From: Blautia_A ammoniilytica
GTDB lineage: Bacteria; Bacillota; Clostridia; Lachnospirales; Lachnospiraceae
Length of the DNA stretch: 64,000 bases
NCBI RefSeq assembly: GCF_025566965.1
Contig: NZ_JAOQJL010000017.1
Coordinates: 1-64,000 of the forward strand
Direction: 5' to 3'
Numbering within the stretch: position 1 is the stretch's first letter; every line of letters starts with the position of its first letter. The position numbers and the translations under genes were made by a program. Below the pieces are notes generated by a model. It was not told the DNA's origin, made no database searches, and was given only the letters and a program-made list of their open reading frames with translations. Shown piece by piece: positions 22,652-29,644 of this stretch.

Positions 22652-25114
22652 ATGATTAACAAGCAGTTTGAGAAAGAGGCCTTCAAGAAGAGTGTACGAG
22701 ATAATGTAAAATTTCTCTATCGCAAAAGGCTGGAGGAAGCTACCCAGGAGCAGCTTTTCCAGGCTGTATGCTACACTGTGAAAGATGTTATCATTGATAA
22801 TTGGCTGGAGTCACAGAACGCATTTGAGGAGCAGGATCCGAAGATCGTTTATTACATGTCCATGGAGTTTTTGATGGGCCGTGCCCTGGGGAACAACCTG
22901 ATTAACCTTGGCGCTTACGGGGAAGTAAAGGAAGCCCTGGAGGAGTTAGGACTTGATCTGAATGTTCTTGAGGACCAGGAGCCTGATCCGGCACTGGGCA
23001 ATGGCGGTCTGGGAAGACTTGCAGCATGTTTCCTGGATTCTCTGGCAACTCTTGGTTATTGTGCTTATGGATGCGGTATCCGTTATCGTTATGGTATGTT
23101 CAAGCAGGAGATCAGGGACGGTTATCAGGTAGAGGTACCGGATAACTGGCTTGTAAATGGTTATCCATTCGAGCTTCGCCGTCCGGAGTATGCAAAGGAA
23201 GTGCATTTTGGCGGTTATGTACGTGTAGAATATGATCCTGCAACAGGACAGAATAAATTTATCCATGAAGGCTATCAGGCAGTCAAGGCGATTCCTTATG
23301 ATATGCCTATCGTGGGATACAAGAATGATCTGGTGAATACCCTTCGTATCTGGGATGCAGCTGCGATTGAGGAATTTGGGTTTGATTCTTTTGACAAGGG
23401 TGATTATAAGAAAGCAGTAGAGCAGGAGAACCTGGCAAAGGATATTGTAAATGTACTTTATCCCAATGATAACAAAATGTCAGGAAAAGAGCTTCGTCTG
23501 AAACAGCAGTACTTCTTTGTTTCTGCAAGTATTCAGGAAGCAATCTCAAAATATAAAAAGAAACATAATGACATTCGGAAGCTGCATGAAAAGGTTGTAT
23601 TCCAGATGAATGATACACATCCTACCATGGCAGTTGCCGAGCTGATGCGTATCCTCATTGACCAGGAAGGCCTTGGCTGGGATGAAGCATGGGCAGTAAC
23701 CACCAAATGTGTTGCTTATACCAACCATACCATTATGTCTGAGGCTTTGGAGAAATGGCCTATCGAGCTGTTCTCAAGACTGCTTCCACGTGTATATCAG
23801 ATGATCGAGGAGATCAACCGTCGTTTTATCATTGAGATTCAGAACAGATATCCGGGCAACTATGAGAAGATCAAGAAAATGGCAATCATTTACGATGGCC
23901 AGGTTAAGATGGCTCATCTTGCCATTGCAGCCGGCTTTTCTGTCAACGGTGTTGCCAAGCTTCATACAGAGATCCTGGAGAAGCAGGAACTGCGTGATTT
24001 CTATGAGATGATGCCTGAAAAATTTAATAATAAAACCAATGGTATCACACAGAGACGTTTCCTCTTCCATGGCAACCAGCTGCTTGCCAACTGGGTAACA
24101 GACCATATCGGACCAGACTGGATCACAGATCTGTCCCAGATGAAAAAACTGGCTGTTTATGCTGATGATGAGAAAGCACTTCAGGAGTTTATGAATATTA
24201 AATTCCAGAATAAGCAGCGTCTTGCAAAATACATCCTGGAGCATAATGGCATTGAGGTAGATCCTCATTCCATCTTTGATGTACAGGTTAAGAGACTTCA
24301 TGAGTACAAGAGACAGCTTTTGAACATTCTGCATGTGATCTATCTGTACAATCAGATCAAGACACATCCGGAGATGGATATGTATCCGAGAACCTTTATC
24401 TTTGGCGCAAAAGCTTCTGCAGCTTATGCCCGTGCAAAGAAGATCATTAAGCTGATCAACTCTGTTGCTGATGTGGTCAATAATGATGCATCCATTAACG
24501 GCAAGATCAAGGTTGTATTCATTGAGAATTATCGTGTGTCTAATGCAGAGATGATCTTTGCCGCAGCAGATGTTTCCGAGCAGATTTCTACAGCCAGCAA
24601 GGAAGCTTCCGGTACAGGTAATATGAAATTCATGCTGAACGGTGCTCCTACACTGGGAACTATGGATGGTGCCAATGTGGAGATCGTAGCAGAGGTAGGC
24701 GCTGAGAATGCATTTATCTTTGGTATGAGTTCTGATCAGATCATCAATTATGAGAACAATGGAGGTTATGATCCGGATATGATCTATAATACAGATCCGG
24801 AGATCCGTCAGGTACTGATGCAGCTGATCAATGGTACTTTCTCCAGTGATACAGAGCTGTTCCGTGATATTTATGATTCTCTTTTAAATACAAAGAACAG
24901 TTCCAGACCGGACCAGTATTTCATTCTTGGTGATTTCCGCTCCTATGCAGAGGCACAGAAGAAGGTGGAAGCGACTTATCGTGATGAGAAGAAGTGGGCG
25001 AAGATGGCACTTCTGAATACAGCTCACAGTGGTAAATTCTCTTCAGACAGAACCATCCAGGAGTATGTGGATGATATCTGGCATCTGGACAAAGTTACTG
25101 TAGGCACAAAATAA
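22652..25114 (+). CDS. glgP: Glycogen/starch/alpha-glucan phosphorylase
   Basis: 820 residues, full length for family GT35. It releases glucose-1-phosphate from alpha-1,4-glucans using phosphate and pyridoxal phosphate. Visible signatures: PALGNGGLGRLAACFLDSLATLGY, the VKRLHEYKRQLLN segment, and the PLP site KEASGTGNMKFMLNGAPTLGT with its Lys near residue 660. AGGAGG overlaps the end of ileS, and the start is one base past that stop. The gene may share the T-box-controlled transcript, tying glycogen use to Ile-tRNA status; an internal promoter is possible. Cytosolic. A strong terminator follows. Confidence 0.97.
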   Translation: MINKQFEKEAFKKSVRDNVKFLYRKRLEEATQEQLFQAVCYTVKDVIIDNWLESQNAFEEQDPKIVYYMSMEFLMGRALGNNLINLGAYGEVKEALEELGLDLNVLEDQEPDPALGNGGLGRLAACFLDSLATLGYCAYGCGIRYRYGMFKQEIRDGYQVEVPDNWLVNGYPFELRRPEYAKEVHFGGYVRVEYDPATGQNKFIHEGYQAVKAIPYDMPIVGYKNDLVNTLRIWDAAAIEEFGFDSFDKGDYKKAVEQENLAKDIVNVLYPNDNKMSGKELRLKQQYFFVSASIQEAISKYKKKHNDIRKLHEKVVFQMNDTHPTMAVAELMRILIDQEGLGWDEAWAVTTKCVAYTNHTIMSEALEKWPIELFSRLLPRVYQMIEEINRRFIIEIQNRYPGNYEKIKKMAIIYDGQVKMAHLAIAAGFSVNGVAKLHTEILEKQELRDFYEMMPEKFNNKTNGITQRRFLFHGNQLLANWVTDHIGPDWITDLSQMKKLAVYADDEKALQEFMNIKFQNKQRLAKYILEHNGIEVDPHSIFDVQVKRLHEYKRQLLNILHVIYLYNQIKTHPEMDMYPRTFIFGAKASAAYARAKKIIKLINSVADVVNNDASINGKIKVVFIENYRVSNAEMIFAAADVSEQISTASKEASGTGNMKFMLNGAPTLGTMDGANVEIVAEVGAENAFIFGMSSDQIINYENNGGYDPDMIYNTDPEIRQVLMQLINGTFSSDTELFRDIYDSLLNTKNSSRPDQYFILGDFRSYAEAQKKVEATYRDEKKWAKMALLNTAHSGKFSSDRTIQEYVDDIWHLDKVTVGTK

Positions 25115-25199
25115 TATTTCATGTCTTATCCGGGCAGTGCAGGACATGAACGGGATAGTTATAGAAACTGAATAAGTATAAAAATTGAATTAGTATAAA

Positions 25200-25251
25200 A
25201 ATGGGATACGGTTATCACCAGTCAGTGAAAACCATATCCCATTCTTTTTTT
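25200..25251. terminator. Bidirectional terminator between glgP and the PIG-L gene
   Basis: ATGGGATACGGTT pairs with AACCATATCCCAT across a 17-base loop, followed by a T-run on the plus strand and A-rich sequence on the other side. It serves two convergent genes. Confidence 0.85.
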
Positions 25252-25252
25252 G

Positions 25253-25996
25253 CTATTTTGGAAGAAATAATTCTCCGGTTGCTGCATTTTTCCAGTATTC
25301 ATAAGGGAACATATGATACATTTTACGGATGGTATTGCGCTGACTTTCGTAGATCATTGCCAGTTTCCGTTTGCGGATGTACAGTTCTTTGTCCATTTCC
25401 CGCAAGCTGTATGGAATCCGGTCATTTACGTAGTAGGTACCAAACCAGTATAATTCAGCCTTGCATCCGGTTTCTTTATATTCTTTTTCAATGATCTGAT
25501 GTGTCATCTGATGATGCAGATGGCCATATTCGCCATTTTCATTGTGGGTGGCAACCAGCTGCCAGTCTTTGTAGTTAAGAATCGTTGCCACATCTTTTTC
25601 CATGGCTGCTCGCCAGTATTTCCAGGAACTGCGTTTGTTGCCAAGTTTATCCGGGTAGGAAAGCATCAGATATTTGCCACCGGCTTCTGTAACCACAGAT
25701 TGAAATTCTTTGCTGCGAACCGGGTTGTTGCCACCGGTCATACACACTACCAGATACTTATCATCCAGCAGGTGGCCGCCACCCCAGATCAGCTCATCAT
25801 CCGGATGTGCAGAAAACAGGATCTTCGTATAACCGGACAGATCCAATGCATCTAGCTGATCATCTGTAACTGCAGGCAGGTGCATGTATGGGGAAAGAAT
25901 GTGCCACCAGTAAATAAGCAGGGATGCGGCTGCCACAGCCAGCAGAGAAAGAAGTGGACGGCCCACTTTTTTGCAGGCCCATTTCATTGTATACAT
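25253..25996 (-). CDS. PIG-L family zinc deacetylase, membrane-anchored
   Basis: 247 residues. An N-terminal transmembrane segment (about 14-34) is followed by a LmbE/PIG-L domain with the zinc motif AHPDDE (63-68) and a downstream HNENGEYGHLHHQ with the third His. Relatives deacetylate N-acetylglucosamine-containing substrates such as GlcNAc-PI, bacillithiol precursors or antibiotics. The domain probably faces outside. AGGAGG stands five bases before ATG 25996. It lies alone, 34 bases downstream of sdpI on the same strand, and may be read from the sdpRI transcript. Substrate unknown. Confidence 0.87.
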   Translation of the reverse strand: MYTMKWACKKVGRPLLSLLAVAAASLLIYWWHILSPYMHLPAVTDDQLDALDLSGYTKILFSAHPDDELIWGGGHLLDDKYLVVCMTGGNNPVRSKEFQSVVTEAGGKYLMLSYPDKLGNKRSSWKYWRAAMEKDVATILNYKDWQLVATHNENGEYGHLHHQMTHQIIEKEYKETGCKAELYWFGTYYVNDRIPYSLREMDKELYIRKRKLAMIYESQRNTIRKMYHMFPYEYWKNAATGELFLPK

Positions 25997-26030
25997 AAAA
26001 ACCTCCTAAGGGCAGAATGTTCAGGGCGGC

Positions 26031-26663
26031 TCAGATCCCTTTTTTGTAGAGTATAAAAGAATAAATACAGGGAATCACAAAAAGCACCATCAGTATGGAA
26101 AAAAGAAGCCAATAGGACTGGACAAAACCGTTAATGATCATAATGATACCGCCAAGGATAAAAATCCAGGAGGCCATGCGGTGGGTACGGTTCCAGTTCT
26201 CTTCACTTGTCAGAGTCCAGGGCAGCCTGATGCCGATTGTAAAATTCTGTTTCACCTTATGCAGATAATTACCTATGACAATAAAGAGAAAGCCAATCAT
26301 AAGGCTGACCCAAAGTCCGATATCCAGGTCATATCCCAGATTATAAGAATAAAGGAAAATATTAACGCATATGGAAAGCACAGGGATGATCCAGAAGACC
26401 ATTTTGCCAATGCGGGTATTGATATTTTTTCGTTTGGGATCTGCCAAGGTTGCCAGGGAAACAAAAAGCTGCAGGGCAAGCAGAATCAAAGGAAGCCCAA
26501 ATACTCCAAAAAATTTGCTGCCCCATCCATCGGCTCCATTATTGTTTGAAAAGTGTATGGCGAATTTCTCAGGCAGCTGATTCCATAAAATCAGGCCTGC
26601 AAGTATAGGACTGATAGTAAGAAGGCTTGTAAGTAAAAGAGTTTTTCTGTTATTTCGGATCAT
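26031..26663 (-). CDS. sdpI: SdpI/DUF1648-family multi-pass membrane protein
   Basis: 210 residues with about six transmembrane helices. The N-terminal part has the DUF1648 motif LPEKFAIHFSNNNGADGWGSK, and the middle and C-terminal parts resemble the SdpI domain (IGIRLPWTLTSEENWNRTHR). In Bacillus subtilis SdpI gives immunity to the SDP toxin and sequesters the repressor SdpR. The start overlaps sdpR by 14 bases. No SDP toxin gene is present nearby, so here the pair may sense or resist a foreign peptide. Plasma membrane. Confidence 0.85.
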   Translation of the reverse strand: MIRNNRKTLLLTSLLTISPILAGLILWNQLPEKFAIHFSNNNGADGWGSKFFGVFGLPLILLALQLFVSLATLADPKRKNINTRIGKMVFWIIPVLSICVNIFLYSYNLGYDLDIGLWVSLMIGFLFIVIGNYLHKVKQNFTIGIRLPWTLTSEENWNRTHRMASWIFILGGIIMIINGFVQSYWLLFSILMVLFVIPCIYSFILYKKGI

Positions 26664-26931
26664 TGTCAGATTCTCCTTTCAGATTCTTCAGCCATAGCAG
26701 GATTTCATCTACAACTGAAGTATTCAATTCATAATATACATAATTTTTTTCTTTGGCTTCCCATACCAGATCTGCTTTTTTCAAAATGTTCAGATGGTAG
26801 GAGATGGTTGCACCAGTCATGTCAAAATGACTTCCGATTTCTCCTGCTGACATCCGACCGCTTTTCAGAAGCTGTAGGATTTCCCGTCGGACAGGATCGG
26901 ATAGTGCCTTGAAAGTGTTGGCAAAAGACAA
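26650..26931 (-). CDS. sdpR: SdpR-like ArsR-family autorepressor (TTG start)
   Basis: About 93 residues: an ArsR-type winged helix (FKALSDPVRREILQLLKSGRMSAGEIGSHFDMTGATISYHLNILKKADLV) without metal-binding cysteines, which fits SdpR. The frame opens at 26955, but AAAGGAGG lies seven bases before a TTG at 26931, and the resulting start SFANTFKALSDP matches the family. The ATG further up has no site and would sit in the operator. Two identical-type 20-base palindromes flank its promoter, indicating autorepression. It is co-translated with sdpI. Confidence 0.9.
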   Translation of the reverse strand: MSFANTFKALSDPVRREILQLLKSGRMSAGEIGSHFDMTGATISYHLNILKKADLVWEAKEKNYVYYELNTSVVDEILLWLKNLKGESDNDPK

Positions 26932-26953
26932 TTTTGTTCCTCCTTTTAAAAGC

Positions 26954-26973
26954 ATTTAGAAATATTTCTAAAT
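26954..26973. promoter_or_regulatory. SdpR operator 1
   Basis: Perfect palindrome ATTTAGA-AATATT-TCTAAAT lying at the expected transcription start of sdpR. Half-sites and spacing are identical to operator 2. Confidence 0.85.
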
Positions 26974-26975
26974 AG

Positions 26976-27004
26976 AATATATGATAACTTTATGGAAAAG
27001 TCAA
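26976..27004 (-). promoter_or_regulatory. Promoter of sdpRI between two operators
   Basis: On the minus strand: -35 TTGACT (27004-26999), 17 bases, -10 TATATT (26981-26976). It is bracketed by the two palindromes, so a repressor bound to both could loop or occlude it. Confidence 0.8.
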
Positions 27005-27009
27005 GAACT

Positions 27010-27029
27010 ATTTAGAAAAAAATCTAAAT
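27010..27029. promoter_or_regulatory. SdpR operator 2
   Basis: ATTTAGA-AAAAAA-TCTAAAT: the same 7-base half-sites and 6-base spacer as operator 1, centred 56 bases away, just upstream of the -35. Confidence 0.85.
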
Positions 27030-27319
27030 ACCATGACACAGACAGAAAAAATGATTTTACTGCTTCAGTTCTGATACTATAATCGTGTAAAGGAATGAGA
27101 ATTGAAAGAATATACTATATGGAATATATTTACAAAAGGGATGGTATGTTTCATTAATTATTTATGGGGTGGAATGATTTCTAAAAATATATAAATAATA
27201 TACAAATAATCTGTTAATTACCGAAAAAAACGTGTATAATATTACATAGTGATACCAGATAGGAAAGGTTAAAGTTGGTGTCAATATAAAATCAGGCAGG
27301 ACATAAAGGGGGCTTGTAT

Positions 27320-28936
27320 ATGAAGATCACATTTATCGGTGCGACCCATGAGGTGACGGGCAGTTGTTATTATCTGGAGGCAGCCGGAAAACGGTTTCTG
27401 GTAGATTATGGGATGGAACAAGGACCAAATTACTATGAGAATCAGGAAATCCCGGTAGCCCCGGGAGAACTGGATTTTGTACTGCTGACACATGCACATA
27501 TGGATCATGCAGGAATGTTGCCTGCATTATATGCAAAAGGCTTTCAGGGACCGATCTATGCAACAGAAGCCACCTGTCATTTGTGTGATATTATGCTTCG
27601 TGATAGTGCACATATCCAGATGTTTGAGGCAGAATGGCGCAATCGTAAGGGACGCCGCCAGGGAAAAGCAGATTTTGTGCCTGTATATACCATGGAAGAT
27701 GCACTGGCAGTGCTTAAGAATTTTGTGGGAAGACAATATGGAGAAATTTTCCAGCCGGCTCCCGGGATACGGGTTCGTTTTACAGATGCAGGACATTTGC
27801 TGGGGTCTTCCAGTATTGAAATCTGGATGGAAGAAGATGGAAAAGAAGAAAAAATAGTATTTTCCGGAGATATTGGCAATAAAAACCAACCGCTGATCAA
27901 GGATCCGACATATCTTAAGGAAGCAGATTATGTGGTGATGGAATCCACATATGGAGACAGAAGTCATGGAGAGCGTCCGGAATATGTAAAGCTTCTGGCA
28001 GAGGTGATCCAGGAAACCTTTGACAGAGGCGGTAATCTGGTGATTCCTTCTTTCGCAGTAGGCAGGACTCAGGAAATGCTGTATTTTATTCGGCAGATCA
28101 AGGAGGAAGGCCTTGTTACTGGACATGATAATTTTAAGGTCTATGTGGATAGCCCGCTGGCAAATGAAGCTACTACCATTTTCGGAAAACATTATCATGA
28201 CTGCTTTGATGAGGAAGCTTTGAAATTGGTGCAAAAAGGGATCAATCCTTTAAGCTTCCCAGGTCTTAGGATTTCTGTAACAAGCGATGATTCCAGAGCT
28301 ATCAATTTTGATGAAGACTGCAAGGTGATCATTTCTGCCAGCGGCATGTGTGATGCAGGGCGTATTAAGCACCATCTGAAACATAATCTGTGGCGTGAAG
28401 AGTGTACGATCCTGTTTGTTGGATATCAGGCTGTGGGGACAGCCGGAAGGGCACTGCTGGAAGGGGCGCAGGAGCTGAAGCTTTTCGGTGAGCCGGTTCA
28501 TGTGGCTGCCCATATCCGCCAGATGCCGGGCATCAGCGGTCATGCAGATGTAAATGGACTGATTGACTGGGCGAAAGCTTTTAAACAGAAACCGAAACAA
28601 GTATTCATTACTCATGGAGAGGACAGCGTAACAGAGCTTTTTGCAGGAAGACTGAAGGAAGAACTGGGGTACGATACCATGGCGCCTTTCAGTGGAACCA
28701 TATATGATCTGAAAGAAAATGCCCTTGTATATGAGGCAAAGGGCATCCGCATTGAGAAAGCATCCAAGTCTCCCAAGGCTTCTAAAGCTGCTCAGGCTTA
28801 TGCGAAGCTGGTTTCTCTTGGACACAGATTGATGTCTGTGATCCGCAAAAATGAAGGAACTCCCAATAAGGATCTGGACAGATTTGCGAGAGATATCCAG
28901 TCATTATGTGATAAATGGGACAGACCGGATCAGTGA
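27320..28936 (+). CDS. Beta-CASP metallo-beta-lactamase hydrolase (RNase/CPSF-like)
   Basis: 538 residues. Metallo-beta-lactamase core with HAHMDHAG, a GHLLGSSSIEI segment and FSGDIG; beta-CASP domain with STYGDR, PSFAVGRTQEMLYF and SPLANEAT; and C-terminal motifs SGHAD and THGE. Proteins of this layout (YkvK/CPSF-like) are endo- or exoribonucleases or, less often, DNA-processing enzymes. ATG 27320 follows AAAGGGGGC; a TTG six bases earlier is unlikely. A TATAAT at about 27234 may be its -10. The 270 bases between the sdpR operators and this gene hold no other feature. Substrate RNA unknown. Confidence 0.9.
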   Translation: MKITFIGATHEVTGSCYYLEAAGKRFLVDYGMEQGPNYYENQEIPVAPGELDFVLLTHAHMDHAGMLPALYAKGFQGPIYATEATCHLCDIMLRDSAHIQMFEAEWRNRKGRRQGKADFVPVYTMEDALAVLKNFVGRQYGEIFQPAPGIRVRFTDAGHLLGSSSIEIWMEEDGKEEKIVFSGDIGNKNQPLIKDPTYLKEADYVVMESTYGDRSHGERPEYVKLLAEVIQETFDRGGNLVIPSFAVGRTQEMLYFIRQIKEEGLVTGHDNFKVYVDSPLANEATTIFGKHYHDCFDEEALKLVQKGINPLSFPGLRISVTSDDSRAINFDEDCKVIISASGMCDAGRIKHHLKHNLWREECTILFVGYQAVGTAGRALLEGAQELKLFGEPVHVAAHIRQMPGISGHADVNGLIDWAKAFKQKPKQVFITHGEDSVTELFAGRLKEELGYDTMAPFSGTIYDLKENALVYEAKGIRIEKASKSPKASKAAQAYAKLVSLGHRLMSVIRKNEGTPNKDLDRFARDIQSLCDKWDRPDQ

Positions 28937-28944
28937 GATAAAAG

Positions 28945-28992
28945 AAAACCCGCCTGTGGTCTTAGTATTTCATCAGATCACAGACGGGTTTT
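28945..28992. terminator. Bidirectional terminator
   Basis: AAAACCCGCCTGTGGTC pairs with GATCACAGACGGGTTTT across about 16 bases. A-rich on the left and T-rich on the right, so it works for both convergent genes. Confidence 0.85.
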
Positions 28993-29001
28993 AAGCTGCT
29001 T

Positions 29002-29244
29002 TTAGGCAAGTGCCTCTTTTAATGCGAAAGCAAGCTGCTGTGGACATGAAGTTGGTTTTGAACCGCACTTAATATTTTCAAGACGGCTGATCACTTCTTC
29101 AGCGTCCATGCCCTCCACCAATTTTGAAACACCCTGGGTATTTCCAGAGCATCCTCCGATAAAATTTACATTGTGAACCTTTTTATTGTCATCAATTTCA
29201 AATTCGATGGCCTGTGCACAGACACCTTTTGCTTTATACATCAT
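29002..29244 (-). CDS. TSCPD domain protein (TIGR03905-like)
   Basis: About 80 residues. The sequence VHNVNFIGGCSGNTQGVSKLVEGM and CGSKPTSCPQQLAFAL contains four Cys and matches the TSCPD domain also found at the C-terminus of some vitamin B12-dependent ribonucleotide reductases. Stand-alone versions are common in Clostridia and have no known function; metal binding is likely. AAAAGGAGG precedes the double ATG at 29244/29241; the upstream frame to 29277 covers the ribosome site and is rejected. Its leader contains two strong hairpins (29308-29363). Confidence 0.82.
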   Translation of the reverse strand: MMYKAKGVCAQAIEFEIDDNKKVHNVNFIGGCSGNTQGVSKLVEGMDAEEVISRLENIKCGSKPTSCPQQLAFALKEALA

Positions 29245-29307
29245 GGCTTTATCCTCCTTTTTGCAGTTCAAAAGCATTATGAACTTTTCATTTTGGTATT
29301 ATGTATT

Positions 29308-29337
29308 ATGATTTTGGTGTGAAAACACCAAAATCAT
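29308..29337. repeat. Perfect 13-base-pair hairpin with GAAA loop
   Basis: ATGATTTTGGTGT and ACACCAAAATCAT flank GAAA. In the minus orientation it falls in the leader of the TSCPD gene, about 65 bases before its start. No T-run follows directly. It may be a protein or RNA regulatory structure. Confidence 0.6.
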
Positions 29338-29341
29338 GATT

Positions 29342-29363
29342 GCACGGATTGTTCCGTGCTTTT
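29342..29363. terminator. Small stem with T-tract in the intergenic region
   Basis: GCACGGA ... TCCGTGC with a TTTT tail on the plus strand. It stands four bases from the preceding hairpin. It could be a weak terminator or part of a two-stem leader of the minus-strand gene. Confidence 0.4.
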
Positions 29364-29460
29364 GACACTGTAATCATATTATAGCAGAATCGCTGTAAAA
29401 ATCTATAGGGGATTTGGGAAGAATAAGGAAATAGATTGGGATATGGTAAAATTACAAAAG

Positions 29461-29473
29461 TATCAATTTGATA
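29461..29473. promoter_or_regulatory. 13-base palindrome upstream of the xdh operon
   Basis: TATCAA-T-TTGATA is a perfect odd-centred palindrome 170 bases before the first xdh gene. A TATGAT -10-like box lies at 29486-29491 without a matching -35, which would suit an activator-dependent promoter. The regulator that binds is unknown; the gene at 36037 is a candidate. Confidence 0.4.
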
Positions 29474-29538
29474 ATTCGTTCTTAATATGATATTAAAAAT
29501 TGCCAGTTTCAGAAAAAAAGACTAATATAAGGAACAGC

Positions 29539-29579
29539 AAAGGTGCAGTCGTGGTGAAAACCACAGGCTGCGCCTTTTT
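29539..29579 (+). terminator. Terminator-like hairpin in the xdh operon leader
   Basis: AAAGGTGCAG-CGTGGT pairs with ACCAC-GCTGCGCCTTT around GAAA, with a T-run, 65 bases before the xdh start codon. No plus-strand gene ends nearby, so it is more likely an attenuator than a normal terminator. Confidence 0.65.
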
Positions 29580-29644
29580 CGCATTACAAGATTATCGATA
29601 AGATTACCAATTACACGATTATCAAAATGAAAGAGTGATCCACA

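Noticed and set aside
21748..22686. 312-codon open frame on the minus strand opposite the end of ileS
   Set aside because: Antisense to conserved ileS codons, composition typical of a shadow frame, no ribosome site.
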